Below, piece after piece: positions 23,944-35,925 of a stretch of DNA of 64,000 nucleotides (position 1 is its first letter; the number at the start of each line of letters is the position of its first letter). The stretch is taken from NCBI RefSeq assembly GCF_947179165.1, contig NC_077239.1:30456134-30520133 (forward strand). The letters are read 5' to 3'. The stretch is from Solanum dulcamara (lineage: Eukaryota > Streptophyta > Magnoliopsida > Solanales > Solanaceae). A program made the translations under genes and the position numbers. The notes beneath the pieces were generated by a model. The model was given only the letters and a program-made list of their open reading frames with translations, did not search any database and was not told where the DNA came from.

Positions 23944-24630
23944 TTATTGTTCCTCATCCTCACACTCCTTCATTAGTTCGGATGACTTGAAAGACATGTC
24001 ATCATCTAAACATAATGGCAAAAAGTGATTTGAATGGGGTTCAATACGTCCCTCTTTCAAACGTACACCAAATGCAACATGCTCACTTTTATACTCCTCA
24101 AAATTGGCCTCTTCAAGAAAAGTATGATTCCATAGCATCTCCTCCTGCTTTAGTTCCTCAGTTTGACTTATAAGTGTTTTTCCAGTATCACATAACTCAT
24201 AACTATATTGTTGTGCGTCAAACATAGCAAACTTTGCATTCAATTCGTTGCTTAAGTTGTGAATATGAAAGAAAAATATATCAATATCTTGTAAGAGCTC
24301 TACTCGTTTCTCTGTAAAGTGTGTCATCCCATATTCAATTCTCCTTGAGCGCTCTCCATACTCCTCTAATAATTTTCTGCAAGAATCTATACTATCAAAG
24401 GAATAAGGATTATTAGAATCATCATAAGAGGATTTCAGGAAAGGGTAGCAACACTTGGGATAACCCAACCATAGACCGCTACAAAATTCGCAAGATAGAG
24501 ATGGTGCACACAACTCGACCTCGGGAATACATTGACATTATTACCAAAAGTGATGTCCTTTACAATAAGGACAAGGGTCCATCCAACAGAAATATTTATC
24601 ACTCCACACTTTTTCATTCGAAGATTTCAT
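23944..24630 (-). pseudogene. Cys-rich ORF of element F, function unknown (two in-frame stops)
   Basis: From an ATG at 24630 the minus strand reads 229 codons to a stop at 23944, broken only by two adjacent stop codons after CPYCKGHHFW. It begins MKSSNEKVWSDKYFC. The N-terminal third carries several Cys pairs: CPYC, then CQC, then LSCEFC and YPKCC, with His-His between, which looks like a zinc-binding segment but is not the retroviral CCHC pattern. The rest is acidic and helical in character (KLLEEYGERSRR, QTEELKQEEMLW) and ends in KECEDEEQ. It lies about 120 bp after the primer site, where gag would normally begin, so it may replace gag in this non-autonomous family. I do not recognise a protein family. 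Retention of nearly the whole frame in a decayed element is notable. Confidence 0.55.
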
Positions 24631-24750
24631 CTCAAGAAGATTATTAATTAGTGAAAAAAAAATAATAAGAAGAAAATAAAAAAATAACTTATGAACAACT
24701 CAAATAAATAAAAAGAAAATATATTACCTAAAAAAATAATTAATTTGTAA

Positions 24751-24769
24751 GTCTCCGGCAGCAGCGCCA
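24751..24769 (-). other. Element F primer-binding site
   Basis: The minus strand reads TGGCGCTGCTGCCGGAGAC, a slightly mutated form of the TGGCGCCGTTGCCGGGGA site known from Athila/Tat-group gypsy elements. It lies 9 bp inside the 5' LTR border. Confidence 0.8.
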
Positions 24770-24778
24770 AAAACTTAT

Positions 24779-26002
24779 TGTGTTCAAACGCGCACGCAAG
24801 TGTATGCGGTCTCACAAGTAATATAGTGGCTCTTTTTAGGAGCCGGATGTCGAACCCATAGAGACTTGTCAATTAACTATTTTTCTAAATTATGTCAAGT
24901 CTAATTATTTATTTAAGCGAGCTAAAAAAATACTATTAATATTGTTATACTAAAGGAGAATTAAATATGAATAAAAATACTAACTTACAATGATTGGGGA
25001 CAATTCTAGAGTTGCAGCGTACTAAAAATTTATGTTTCGCATCTCTTTCATGGATTTTAGAAGGTTATCAAATTACTGATTTACAGGATTGATTTTACAA
25101 TCATGGTCTCTCGACCTCTAATTGCCGACTTTTGTTGACAGTCTAACTACATCATTGAGCGGGAATAAGAATGAACCAACAAAGATGCATTAAGCCTATC
25201 ATAATTTCTAGTAACCAAACATGGTTTATAGGTATGTCACGAGGATCCTATAAATGAATTATCCTAGGCAATTCTAGAACAAATATGTTCCCTATATTCT
25301 AGTGTTCTATCTCCCTTCTTTCTCTCGAGTTCCTCGTAGACAACAAATTTATTATAATAGTGATCAGGCATTAAAATAGTAAAAGTAAGAATATAGGAGT
25401 AATAAATGATAACCAACTTCATCCATAAAATTAATGTTCAACAATCATCCGTAGTCGCAACCCCAAAACAAGGGTCTTTAGCTACTAATATCTTAAGAAA
25501 AGAAGAAGAAGAAAAGAATCCTAGGGCAAAAAGTTAAAGTTCTTTCCTCCTCTAAAAACTAATTTTTGGAATATTTTGTAGGTGTAGAAAAAAATCCAAA
25601 TAAAATAACTGAGTCCAAAACTAATTGGGAAACACAAAATTCGAAAGAATTGGGTCTTGTACGTGTGAAGAGTTTGTGCGCCGCAAGTAACTTCTGCTAT
25701 CTTGGTTAGCTGCCACATGCAGTGGAAATTCCTAATTTGAATTGCAATTTCTTATTCAACTTTATATATAAATATTAATATTATATAGCAATCCTTCCAT
25801 TAAGCCCCCCTCTTGATTTTCTTCTTCAATCTTTCATATTTAATTTATTTTGGCTCCAAATTTCTTCTTTTTTACTTTAGATTAATCCTACAAATAAAAT
25901 ACACTATTTAGCACAATCCATAAAACTTATGCTTAAAAAGTACAAATAAAAAGACTAAATATGAGGAAAATAATGACAAAAACATGTATTTTTTGCCTTA
26001 CA
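24779..26002 (-). repeat. Element F 5' LTR
   Basis: 1224 bp with plus-strand ends tgtgttcaaacg and tgccttaca. It pairs with 20539-21760. The similar length of the two LTRs shows that no large indel occurred in either one, although point differences are frequent. Confidence 0.85.
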
Positions 26003-26450
26003 TCTATAGGACCCTGGTACAGGTAGCTAGGGATGGTTCTCTAGGTGTTAAAGATCGTTCATAGTTTACTAGGGGCCGCTAGAGGAGTTCGTCGCGTTCT
26101 TCATGTTGGGCTTCAAACAATAGGGGTTTCTATGATTGTGGGGAGTTTGGTCAATGGTCTAGGATTGCCCCAGGCAGGGGTTGATCATTCAGACATTGCG
26201 AGCATCTGTTACTCCCCCGTCTAGGGTGATCGAAGCTTGTCATATATATGGAGAGTTTGGGCACCGATTAAGAGTATATCCCCAGCATGGGACCCTGGTG
26301 AGGTTTGTTTGGCCAGGTTATCTTCATGGGTCTACATCATGTCCTATTAGAGGTAGTTCTCATAGTGTTGCAGGTGGTACTTCAGGTATTCAGGTTGAGG
26401 TTAGTCAGGATCTGTTCCATGCTTCTACAAGTTAGTTAGAGGCCGAGGCT
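26003..26450 (+). pseudogene. Element A gag, 3' portion, with two more knuckle remnants
   Basis: Gag of A resumes after element F. Two further decayed zinc knuckles are visible: FYDCGEFGQWSRIAP near 26120-26170 and CHIYGEFGHRLRVYP near 26236-26282, each matching the C-X2-C-X4-H frame with one or more Cys lost. Together with the intact knuckle at 20493 this makes three knuckle-like modules in one gag. 26181-26435 is open and continues into a Ser/Gly-rich tail. Confidence 0.6.
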
Positions 26451-29240
26451 CCAGGTATCGATTGTATTTGGGTGAATTCATTGTTTTGTTAGTCATTATC
26501 TATATAGTGTGGTTTTGTGGTTTTCCTACCCATACATGCCTATTAGATTTGATAGTTGTCCCATGACTGTGGTAGTAGCCTTACTTGGACTTATGTTTTT
26601 ATGCTTCAATGTTGTAGTTGATTCCTTTTAGTAGTGGATCGACTAGGTCGAGTTTTTGTATAGAGTAGTGGTGGTTGAGAAACTCTGTGTGCCTTTTCCT
26701 CTGTGGTTTGATATGAGTTTGCGACTAGGCTAGTTAGTTCTTGCCTTTTTGTCTCTCTTACCATCGATTTTATTATGGTGTCGACCCTTGTAAGATAGGT
26801 GGCTAGACCAGCCTTGTTAGTTCTGAGAGTGGTGATACTAGAGGATATAGTTGGCTTTGAGGGTTGTCTTATTTGCATGTTTTCCTATTGGGATTAGTGG
26901 TTAAATGTATGTTCTTACCATTGTGCTTAGCTAGATTTTCTTTGATTGGTAATTCTCTTCTGCCATTTTTGTTTTCTTGGCTTAGACGATTGTCTCCATT
27001 GCTTGGCATTATTTGGTTCGTAGTTGAAAGATTGGTTATTGAGGTAGTATTTTAATGAAGGTTTAGCATCTTTGGAGTTGTGTTAGATCTAGCTTGTCCA
27101 TTCTTTCCTATGCCTTATAAGTATTTTCAGCCCTAAGGCTGTGGAGTTGAGGTTTGCTTTCTTTTACCTACCTGATTAGTTTCTTTATGGCGATGTTGGT
27201 GTTTGGCTTTAATGGTAGTTGGGAGAAGTGTAATTGTTTGAGTTATGAGAATGGTGGTATAACCTTCAATGATATATTGGTAATCTTAATTGGCCATCTC
27301 TTCCCTTTCGCCTTGATCTTATTCTCAGTTGTGATGTGGTAGTTTATTCGTTAAATCATTTGAAATCATTCCTTTTGATATTCTTCGTACCGGCTATGGT
27401 TAATTAAGAATTTTGGAAGTGTGATCTCCCATTGTTCCTTGTCACTGTTGTTGTTAGTTCTCTGTGATTGTGCTGGTAGATTTTGAGGTTTTGTTTAGCA
27501 TTTGGAGCTGTAGCAGTGGTGCTCATTGTTGGCTTTAGATGTATCCTGAACTGTAGGATGGGAAGTTGGTTAAAAGGTTCATCTACGGGATGGGGTCAAA
27601 GTAATTCATGGAATTTGCAATTTTGAATTGGCATAGAATGTGAGGTTCGCTTTTGAAATATTCGTTAGCTTCCAGTGTTGTGAGTGAGAGTCGGTTCCCT
27701 TTGACTTTTATCGATCGGTTGTCCATGTTTGCATGCCACCTACCGACTTGGTCTCCTTGGACTAGGAAAATTGACTCAAAATTGAGGTGACAAAGTGGTT
27801 TGTGGGCACATAGTATCGACTCTTTGAAAGTTAGTATGGTAGGAGTAAGTCACTGGAGCTGGGCTCAGTGCATCTCAATATGCTATGCTAGAAGAATGAG
27901 CAGCTTTAGTTTATTACCAACCTAGTAGATCTACATTCTCTTGTTGATCTAAAATAGGTTTATGTTCAGCAACATAAAGTGGTGAGGTTCTGATTTTTTA
28001 CCTAAGAATATTTACAAGGGGGAAGCCTTGAAAGGCCTAGTCTGTCGCCCAGCCTTTGCCTTCTTTAGTGGCCAAGTTGAAGCATTCAACAAGCCAAATT
28101 TTCACTTTAGGAGGTGAAAGAGCAGTTGAAGCGAACATTTTAAAATGATAGCGTCGAAGATCAAGTTAATCAAGGACTATGTTGTCAAGTGACGATTGGC
28201 TAAGGGGAATTCCATCATGTAGCTGGGTATAAATATGCTAGTTAAAGATGAGTCGGCGTGGTGTTAGACTAGTTCCAGTGGAGTACGTAAATGAGGATAG
28301 ATCACATAGTTTTATATTGGTCAGTTTGAGCTATCGAGGGACCGGCGTCTTCCATAGAATAGATTCCTTCTTTGAGAAAGGAAAATGAAAGAGAGATTCC
28401 AAATAATGAATTTGAAATCGATGACAAAAATAGATAGATCTAGGCCTTCTTCCTCTAAAAACACTGAACCTACAAACTTTTGCGGATCTCTGCCGCTTGC
28501 TTTTGCGCTAAGTTACTTATAATACGATCTTTCTTATCTTACACACCATGCTAATGTGCCTTGGATGATCCATATCTCACGATTAGTGCTGAGTCTTGTC
28601 GTTCGCGAGATAATCATCCCTTAGAGTGTAGTGTTCTATTTTAGAAGGTAAGTTTCAGCTGAGATTGTTGGGTTTTGAAGTGGAAGATTGGAATTTTGGG
28701 CTTTACCCTGAGTTTTTTTTCTTGCTTAGGTTGTTGTCATCCCTAGAAGTTCAATTGAAGTATTTGACTCCTTGGAGGTTTGTGTAGTATGGTTTTGTAA
28801 GCAAGTTTCATATGGAGTTGAAGGTTTTCAAGATAGGTAAGATCGCTAAAACACTCTTGGTGGCTAGAAGAAGAAGGATTTGGAAGCATAAGACAAGTAT
28901 TTGGATTTATGAGTTGAGTTGCATCTGCCACAGTCCTGTATTTCTCATTTTTGTTGTTTCGATGTAGTTTGGTTTTCCTCTATTGAATATGGTGTTTTTG
29001 GCCAAGTCTAGGTTGATTGAGCGAGAGTTGGAGCCCTAAAAGGAATTTAGAGGAGTCTTTAGAGTTAGAAGTGAATTTGAGCATTTTCCTCTTAGACTGA
29101 AATCTCTAATAATGTTTTTCAACACGAAGGGTGTAAGGGTCTAGTAGAGAGTGTGGGCCTAGTACCCTTATCATTTTGTGCCTTCAGGCTGTAACTGTAC
29201 CTCTATTTTCACGAACGAAAGTTCTTATAGTAGTGGATGT
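26451..29240 (+). other. Element A internal region, degraded, no domain recognised
   Basis: 2.8 kb between gag and the 3' LTR. No frame longer than about 90 codons is open, and I could not find a DTG protease, YxDD reverse transcriptase or integrase motif in any frame. It may be very old pol sequence or the non-coding interior of a non-autonomous element. The start of the 3' LTR at 29241 is set by homology. The bases before it (tagtagtggatgt) form only a weak purine tract. Confidence 0.45.
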
Positions 29241-29526
29241 TGTAATGATCTTCCAGGTCATTTCTTCTAATTTTCTGATATTTTCAGCATTTAGGGCTTT
29301 CCTGTAGCGACCCTAAGCCATTTATGACTTGTTGGGACCAATATTTCACTCGCATGGTCGTTCATTTGGGTTTTATACCCTTTTTCCTCTTTTGGAGCTC
29401 TTGGAGTTTGAAAGGTTGACTTAGGTCAAAACTTTAGGAAAACAGACATCAAATTGAAATTCTGACAGTTCCTTCAACTTCGAAATAGCTAAATTAGGCT
29501 ACTAGCATGGTCGGCATGAGTATCAA
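29241..29526 (+). repeat. Element A 3' LTR, first part
   Basis: It begins tgtaatgatcttcc, followed after about 65 bp by gtagcgaccctaagcc, the same landmarks as at 7383 and 52752. It is interrupted at 29526 by solo LTR G. Confidence 0.8.
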
Positions 29527-32127
29527 CATCACAACCCAATCCTAGGGCCTAGATGTGACATGACAAATGAGGAACCTGAAAGTACCTCAAACAAACCTCT
29601 TAGCATTCTTTTAGCCTTTCATAGGTAATGACATAAATAAACAAGCAAAAATCATACTAGTAAATCTTCAATTTACATATGTCCAACAATACCTCTAACT
29701 TTTAGATTTACTGGGGGCTAAGACAAGTCCCTAGATCACCCTCAATCAAAATAAAATAAATTGTCATAGTAATTGTCTAGAGGTCTCAATATATCATAAG
29801 CTAGAAAGACAAAAAAGTATTATTTCTGAAACATAGAAACTCACCAAAAGTAGCCTTCATATAAAATCTCGACTAGCCACGTAGAGGAGAACGAGGAAGA
29901 GCACCGGTCCCTACATGGTAATATTATGTGGGCAAAAGAGTATGCGTTAGTAATTTTAATGTACTAAGTATGTAGGCATGCATGACCATTGAGAAAACAT
30001 TAAAACACTTATATAATATGAAGCATAATGCAATGCATGCATAATTAATCATACAGATATGCTTTAAAGCCTTCATTTACTGGGAAGATGACCATAACTG
30101 ATATTTAAGATCATGTGAGCTATTACATGGAATCCAATATAACCCCCTATGTTGGCCGGGAAAACATCTTTTCGGGTAGAAATCCGTCAACTTCATTCAT
30201 TTATTTAACTTTAACTTTAAGGGCTTTAATGAATCCATTAGCCTAAGCCTATAAGGACTCCCATGTTGGCACATAGTTAATGAGACAAGGGGTTGCTACT
30301 AGGATTCTCATACCGAATCCCACCTCAATGACCCATTCGGTGTTAAGTCAATCCCATGAAATACTTTAATACTTCAAAATAGTCATAGCATATAGCTTAA
30401 GAATTCAAAACATTATATTCGATAGAATAGCTCATTAAAATATTTGGTAATTCAAATATAAGAGAATTTTCCATATTGCATAAAGAATACATCATTCATA
30501 TCATTTCATTATTCTTTTATTTCATAGGACTTTATTTTTGATCATAGACATTATTTTCATAAACATTCATTTGGAGTCAAAGCTTTCAAGTCAAACTTCA
30601 TTGAAAACATAGTAAAACTATGCGAGTTTAATCACTTCAACTTTCAAACATGAATGTAAATGAAATTATGCATAAATACTTTGAAATCCATCAATTAAAA
30701 ATGATGTTTTAAACAACCCAACATGAATTTCAAGAACCTTTGAAGAGCTAAATAGATAAAATACTTGCAAACCATCAATTCATACATATAAAATTATTTT
30801 GAACCAAAATAGACCAATAATCATTAGTTTAATAATGATTCATGCTATTAAGTAGAAATAAGAATTACCCATAAGAAAATCTTACTTGAAATCAAGAGAT
30901 TTAGTTGAAAGAGTTTTGGACTACATGGGTGGAAGAACCCGTGGATAAACACCCGCATACCTTAGAGTAAAGTTTAAAGAAAATAAACATAATGTATCAT
31001 ATAATCAAAATACTTTTGGCATGAGAGTGGAAGGAATACTCTCATTGAAGCCTTACATAAGATAATATAAGATAAGTAATTAAACTTCAAATACTTAATA
31101 ATCTATGCATTTGGAATCATGATATGAAAACCCATAAAGTTTCATACTTGAATTAAATAGAAGACTTTGATAATTCATTTGGGCTTCATGGATGAAAGGA
31201 TCTATGAATCAATACCTACATACCGAAGAGTAAAGCTTAAAGAAGATATATATAATTTATCATATAATCAAAATACATTAGGCATGAGAGTGGAAGGAAT
31301 ACTCTCATTAAAGATTTACATACCTGGAATATGAAGTTTTACTCAGAATCGAAGGACTTAATGAACACTCTTGAATCCTAGCCTTTTCTCCTCGTCGGAG
31401 CATTTTATGTACTACCCAGAGTATATGAATCACCGAAATAGTATTTATACACTACTAAAAGTTAAAATTATATTTTGAGAATGAGTAAAGAACTGTATAG
31501 AGAAAAGAGTTGCTTGAGAAAGTTTGATGAATAAAATGATGAAATAAGAACCCATTTATAGGTATAAAGTAGGGACCTAACAATAATTAAAATAATTATA
31601 AGGAAAAATCTAAAAATTTAATGGAGGATTGTGATGTTATGGCTGATGTCAAATGGAGGACTATTGATGTCATGGCTAATGTCAAATGAATCTAGATCTT
31701 TTATGGTTAGTGAGATGAATCTTCTTTTTACAGAATACCCTTTTTCGGAGCTATGTTTGAAAAAGATAACTTCCTAATTAGGATTTGGTGTCTTCATATG
31801 AATTGTAGATCTAGAAGTTTCCTTTCATTTTAGTAAAGAATAAAATGATTTGAAGCATCCTACAGTGATATATGAATTTTCTTCTACAAATACTCTATTT
31901 CATCACAACACCATATCTTGCAAAGATTAATTTATTTGACCTACTTAACCTCTGAATCTTAATATATGGTGTTTACAAAGGTTGTAGGTAATGATGTTGG
32001 AGTTACGTAAAAATTTGAATCACCAAATTTACACCAACCTATGAAAAGTTATGCCCTAAATACAGAAGCAGTATCATTTTCATTGAGAATTGGAACACCA
32101 TATATAACATTTTTAGGGGGTGTTACA
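29527..32127 (-). mobile_element. Element G: solo LTR in the 3' LTR of element A
   Basis: 2601 bp flanked by identical 5-mers atcaa (29522-29526 and 32128-32132). The interrupted sequence rejoins to match the uninterrupted LTR at 53020 (gagtatcaaggca). The right end is ggtgttaca. The left end reads catcacaaccc where a related LTR would have tgtcacgaccc, so the terminal TG has been lost to transitions. In orientation and wording (acctcaaacaaacctcttagc) it resembles the LTRs of element B. A tandem duplication of 263 bp lies at about 30890-31420. Confidence 0.8.
30890..31420. repeat. 263-bp tandem duplication inside solo LTR G
   Basis: The phrase ggcatgagagtggaaggaat occurs at 31018 and again at 31281. 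Both copies continue with actctcatt, and similar text precedes each (agagtaaagyttaaagaa). Two degenerate copies with a period of 263 bp are present; exact outer ends are uncertain. Confidence 0.75.
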
Positions 32128-32132
32128 ATCAA

Positions 32133-35100
32133 GGCATTCAGTATGAGTGTAGGGCTATTTGACGCTTTAGCCTTTGAAATTTTCCATAAGGTTGACTTTG
32201 CTAAACATTATTGGAATGCATGTTTGGATTGAAATTCCGTCAAAGCGATTAGCTCCAAGATGTCGAGTTTGGTCTAGAACGACCTTTCATGCGGTTCTGA
32301 AGGCTTTCAGTCTTATTTTGAGTCTCTTTATGGGTTTTGACTTAAAATGGCGCTTGGATGTAGGAGTCTCTTTTTAGCTAGATGACCTCGGATGGAAATT
32401 TTGAATGCACTACTAAGTTCAAAATATCGAATTTGATGGGAGTAGCATAGTTCATTTGCATGCATGGGGTTCCAAATGAATCCCGAACACCCCATTAGAG
32501 TTTTACGCAGACCCAACTACCATTTGCATTTGCGAGCCCTGGGAGCCGAGTTCGAGAGCCCAGCTATTCAAGCCGATGCAATTGTGAGGTCCTGTCCGCA
32601 TTTGTGGGGGTCAAGTCTGTTGACCCTTCACATTCACAAGGATACCTCCTGATATCGAGATAGCTTGTTGGACTATTTATTTAAATAAAGAATAGTCATA
32701 AATCAGCCCAAGTTCATTTATTGTTCTGCTAATTTTGTGAGCTAGGAAGTTCCAAATTGAGAGATTACAAGTGTTGGGTGTTCTTAAAGTTCATGGCTAC
32801 ACGTGGGAGTGTTCGGAGAGCTTTGAAAAGCTTCATGTTGAGGTAATTTTGTGCTCATAGCTACCATGCCTCTTTGTTGATGATTAAATGTGTAAAATAT
32901 TGCATGGACTGATTTTCATATTTTCGAGCATCGAATTATGTTGTATTTTGGTACACAAGTTCTTTAAGCTATAATACACCTTTTTATGGAGTCAAATTTG
33001 AATTTTCCATTGGGGTCCCATAATTCCGTTTTAGACCTAATTTTGGGTCTGTCTCCATAAAATATGAATTTGGTTTCAAAATGTTTTTATTGATGTCATG
33101 ATCGATATTTTGATAGTGTGGTGGTGAGTGGAGGTGTTGAATACTTCAAATTGGAGGATTCATAGAGCGCATGATCGGCTTTGAGGTAGGCTACGATCTT
33201 CCACTTTATCTAAGCTTTATTAGCTATTGTTTAGTATATATTTCATGTTATTTAGGTTTGTATTTACTGAGTTTAGGTCTTTCTTCCTTCTATAAAATTT
33301 TGTTGACTCCGATTGAGCCTTGACAAGCGTAGTCTCTTAAAATACATATTTTTGGCTCATGACTAAACATGCATTATGGATTGGTGAGGTTATACTTATA
33401 TGTGTGGATATTGATGGCCTTAGGCTAAGTTTGAGTCGTAGATACTTTATCATGTGATATACCACCCTCAAAGCTAGGAGTAACTTCCGATAGGGCTTGT
33501 TTATGGATTATTTATCATTATGCTAGTGCCTGAGACCTTAGTGGCTCATTGTAGCCTTATGTTTGGTTAGTTGTGCTTGTTGGGAGCTGAGATGTCATAT
33601 TTTGGGGAACGATGATGACCCTAGAAATATTTTCTCCCTTTGTATGGTTTTGAACCATTTCCCGACTACTTCGCTTTATGTTTAGTGGTAGGCTCTTGAT
33701 GCCTTTATGTCTATTATCTATTATTGGACCCAAGGTCGTATTCGAGAAGCGATCGGATCCCAGGTTAGTTCATTTTCCTTAATAGTGTGGTATGACTCGA
33801 TGTTACTTTTTGAACTATGTGTGTCTTGTTTGGATATTGGTGATGGCATGCTTGCATTATTTCAACATTTCACATGTTTTGTGGTATGATCCTTGTTTAT
33901 TCGTGGAGTTTTACTACTATTTTGAGAGGGCTTTCTCATATTTTTACTACTTATTAAATCAGTTTTAACGGGAGTCGTACCTCATGGACTACTTTGATAA
34001 ACTGGTTTTGAGACTTATGAGGCGTCGAGAACGTACTCCTTTTTCTACTAGAGACATTAGAGGCATCTAGGATGTATTCAATTTTTACTTGACTAGTCAG
34101 CGCATAGACTCCCTTTCTTAAATATGGATGGTCTTATTTATGCCCCCGAGTTTACTCTTTCTAGCTGGCGTGATGCCCTTGGGAGTTTACTAGATGGTTG
34201 GACGGGCCCTTCTTAGAGTACTTATTATTAGAGGTTACTAATTTTTATTGATATCCAATGCAACGTCGCCCTTTTATACATCAGCTTGGCTACTCACTCT
34301 CTGGCACCACTACGGAGTCCTATATGTTTATGTAAGACCTGGTTCGGACCCAGGCTGTATATATGGACTTCCCGCATCTCCTATGGGCCTCTCTAGTCGA
34401 TACTCCACTGAACTAAATGAGGGATATACATGGGTCCCACTTAGAAGGTCGAGGACTGTGTTGGGTGTATACACTTGGTTTATGATCTCTAAGAGCCACT
34501 GATGATGTTACTGGTTTTTACTAAAGACTTGCATTCATTAGCATCGCCTATCACCAGCATACTTATTTGTTGTTTGGTCCCCCTGTTTTATGGGGGCCGG
34601 GGATATATTTTTCATTATTTGTACCTTTCGGAGGTATGGACGTCCAATCGGTTATTATCTGATTATCTTTGTACTTATCTCTTGTTGTATTTGTAGTTGG
34701 TCTACAGGTTGTCTTAACTCAGATTTTTTATTGGTACTCTCGGTTAGGTTGAGTTTGATTAGTCTTTAGGTGGCTATGTGATTAGCGGTGACATTTAGTA
34801 TTCCATTCTTGATTAGTTGACTCCTATGGTGCCTTCTTATCGTAAATAGGTTGTTGTCTTGCTCTTCCAGGTGCATTCTTGACCTTGTATTCTTTTCTCT
34901 ATGTACCCTATCTCCTTGCTCTTATTTCCTGTACTACCTTTTGTATTAGTTCATGATTATTTACTTGTGTTGTATTTACCTTGTTATATGTTATATATAC
35001 TTGCTTTATATATGGAGCTTAGTCAGCCTATGCCTATTGAGTACCTTTCGTTTGGTACTCACTACACTTATGTCCCCTACAGATCATAGTACGGTCATCG

Positions 35101-35483
35101 TCATTGATTTGGACTGGTGCGGAGCAGCTTTTGACTCGGAGATTTGGTGAGCTCCTGGTATCCGGAGTTGCTGATTTCCATCTATGTTGCATTAGGATTA
35201 GTCTTTCTTTCGATGACTGTCTATACTTATATTTATATTCTAAAAGCCTTGTACTCCTATTTTGATTTAGATGCTCGACTACTGATTGATTCCAGGTCTT
35301 GGGGTAGTCCCTTGTGTATTATTTTTGTTGTTGTCCTCATTACTTTCTATTTTCCACTTTATTTGTTCATCTTCCGCTTGATAGACCACTGCCTCTTGTT
35401 TCGAGCTAAGGGTTAAGGGTTAGACTTACCTTCTAGTGGGTGCTTGCAGGTGCTACCATGACCTGAGAAATCAGGTCGTGACA
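32133..35483 (+). repeat. Element A 3' LTR, second part
   Basis: 3351 bp continuing the LTR after G, ending aggtcgtgaca at 35483. It is collinear with 7650-10218 plus 18805-19689. At 34590-34605 it shows gggggccggggatata uninterrupted, which is the empty version of the site into which element B inserted in the other LTR. Short open frames (33707-33889, 34248-35416) are LTR sequence. Confidence 0.82.
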
Positions 35484-35493
35484 ATAAGTTACT

Positions 35494-35925
35494 TTATATT
35501 TCTCAATTTATGTGGTACAGATGAAATTTGGAGAGTCATCCATATATTTTATATAGTTTTTTTAAAAAAATTAAGTTGTTAATTATTGTATTATAATACT
35601 TTTTATGTTATTTTCAAATCGTATATATTACTTTATTTATCTCAATTTATGTGGCACAAATAAAATTTGGAGAGTCAATTAAATTTTATACATGATTTTT
35701 AAATATTTTTAAGTTGTTAATTATTATGATTTATAATATATTCTTACGTAATTTTTAAATAATAGATGTTATTTCTTATGTCTCAATGTTTGTGATATTG
35801 ATAGAATTTCAAGAGTTGAATAAATTATTTATATTAGTTTTACATATTTAGTAGTAAACGACTTTGAAAGCATAATATTAGTATAAGTAAATTTTAGTCT
35901 TAGTGATGAAATATGCAATTCCTTA
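35494..35925 (+). repeat. Degenerate 139-bp tandem array, three copies
   Basis: The landmark ctcaatttatgtgg starts at 35502 and 35641, and a mutated form (ctcaatgtttgtga) at 35782, giving periods of 139 and 141 bp. Each is followed by a gaaattyggagagt phrase. The ctcaatttatgtggcac wording is widespread in Solanaceae genomes in my memory, possibly of MITE origin, but I see no terminal inverted repeats. Confidence 0.65.

Larger units (their letters stand above)
20539..26002 (-). mobile_element. Element F: non-autonomous Athila/Tat-like LTR retrotransposon
   Basis: 5464 bp inserted in the gag of A. The LTRs, 20539-21760 and 24779-26002 (1222 and 1224 bp), both start tgtgtt and end cytyaca on the plus strand; I judge them roughly 85 percent alike by eye. 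On the minus strand the order is LTR, primer site TGGCGCTGCTGCCGGAGAC (24751-24769, the TGGCGCCGTTGCCGGGGA type found in Athila and related gypsy lineages), a Cys-rich ORF, the phrase ttgggaggcaacccaa, two copies of a gtgtgg polypurine module, then LTR. No reverse transcriptase, integrase or protease is visible in the 3-kb interior, so it would depend on another element. I found no matching target-site duplication. Confidence 0.8.
7383..35483 (+). mobile_element. Element A: old Ty3/gypsy retrotransposon with three nested insertions
   Basis: Both outer LTRs start TGTAATGAwCy and end gtcgTGACA (7383...19689 and 29241...35483). The outer 5-mers are atatg (7378-7382) and ataag (35484-35488), four of five matching. 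Removing insertions B (10219-18799), F (20539-26002) and G (29527-32127), together with the duplicated 5-mers of B and G, leaves about 11.4 kb. That comprises a 5' LTR of 3721 bp, an internal region of 4087 bp and a 3' LTR of 3637 bp. The near-equal LTR lengths recovered after excision support the reconstruction. The internal region carries gag CCHC remnants. I could not recognise reverse transcriptase or integrase in it, so A may have been deleted internally or been non-autonomous. Confidence 0.8.
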
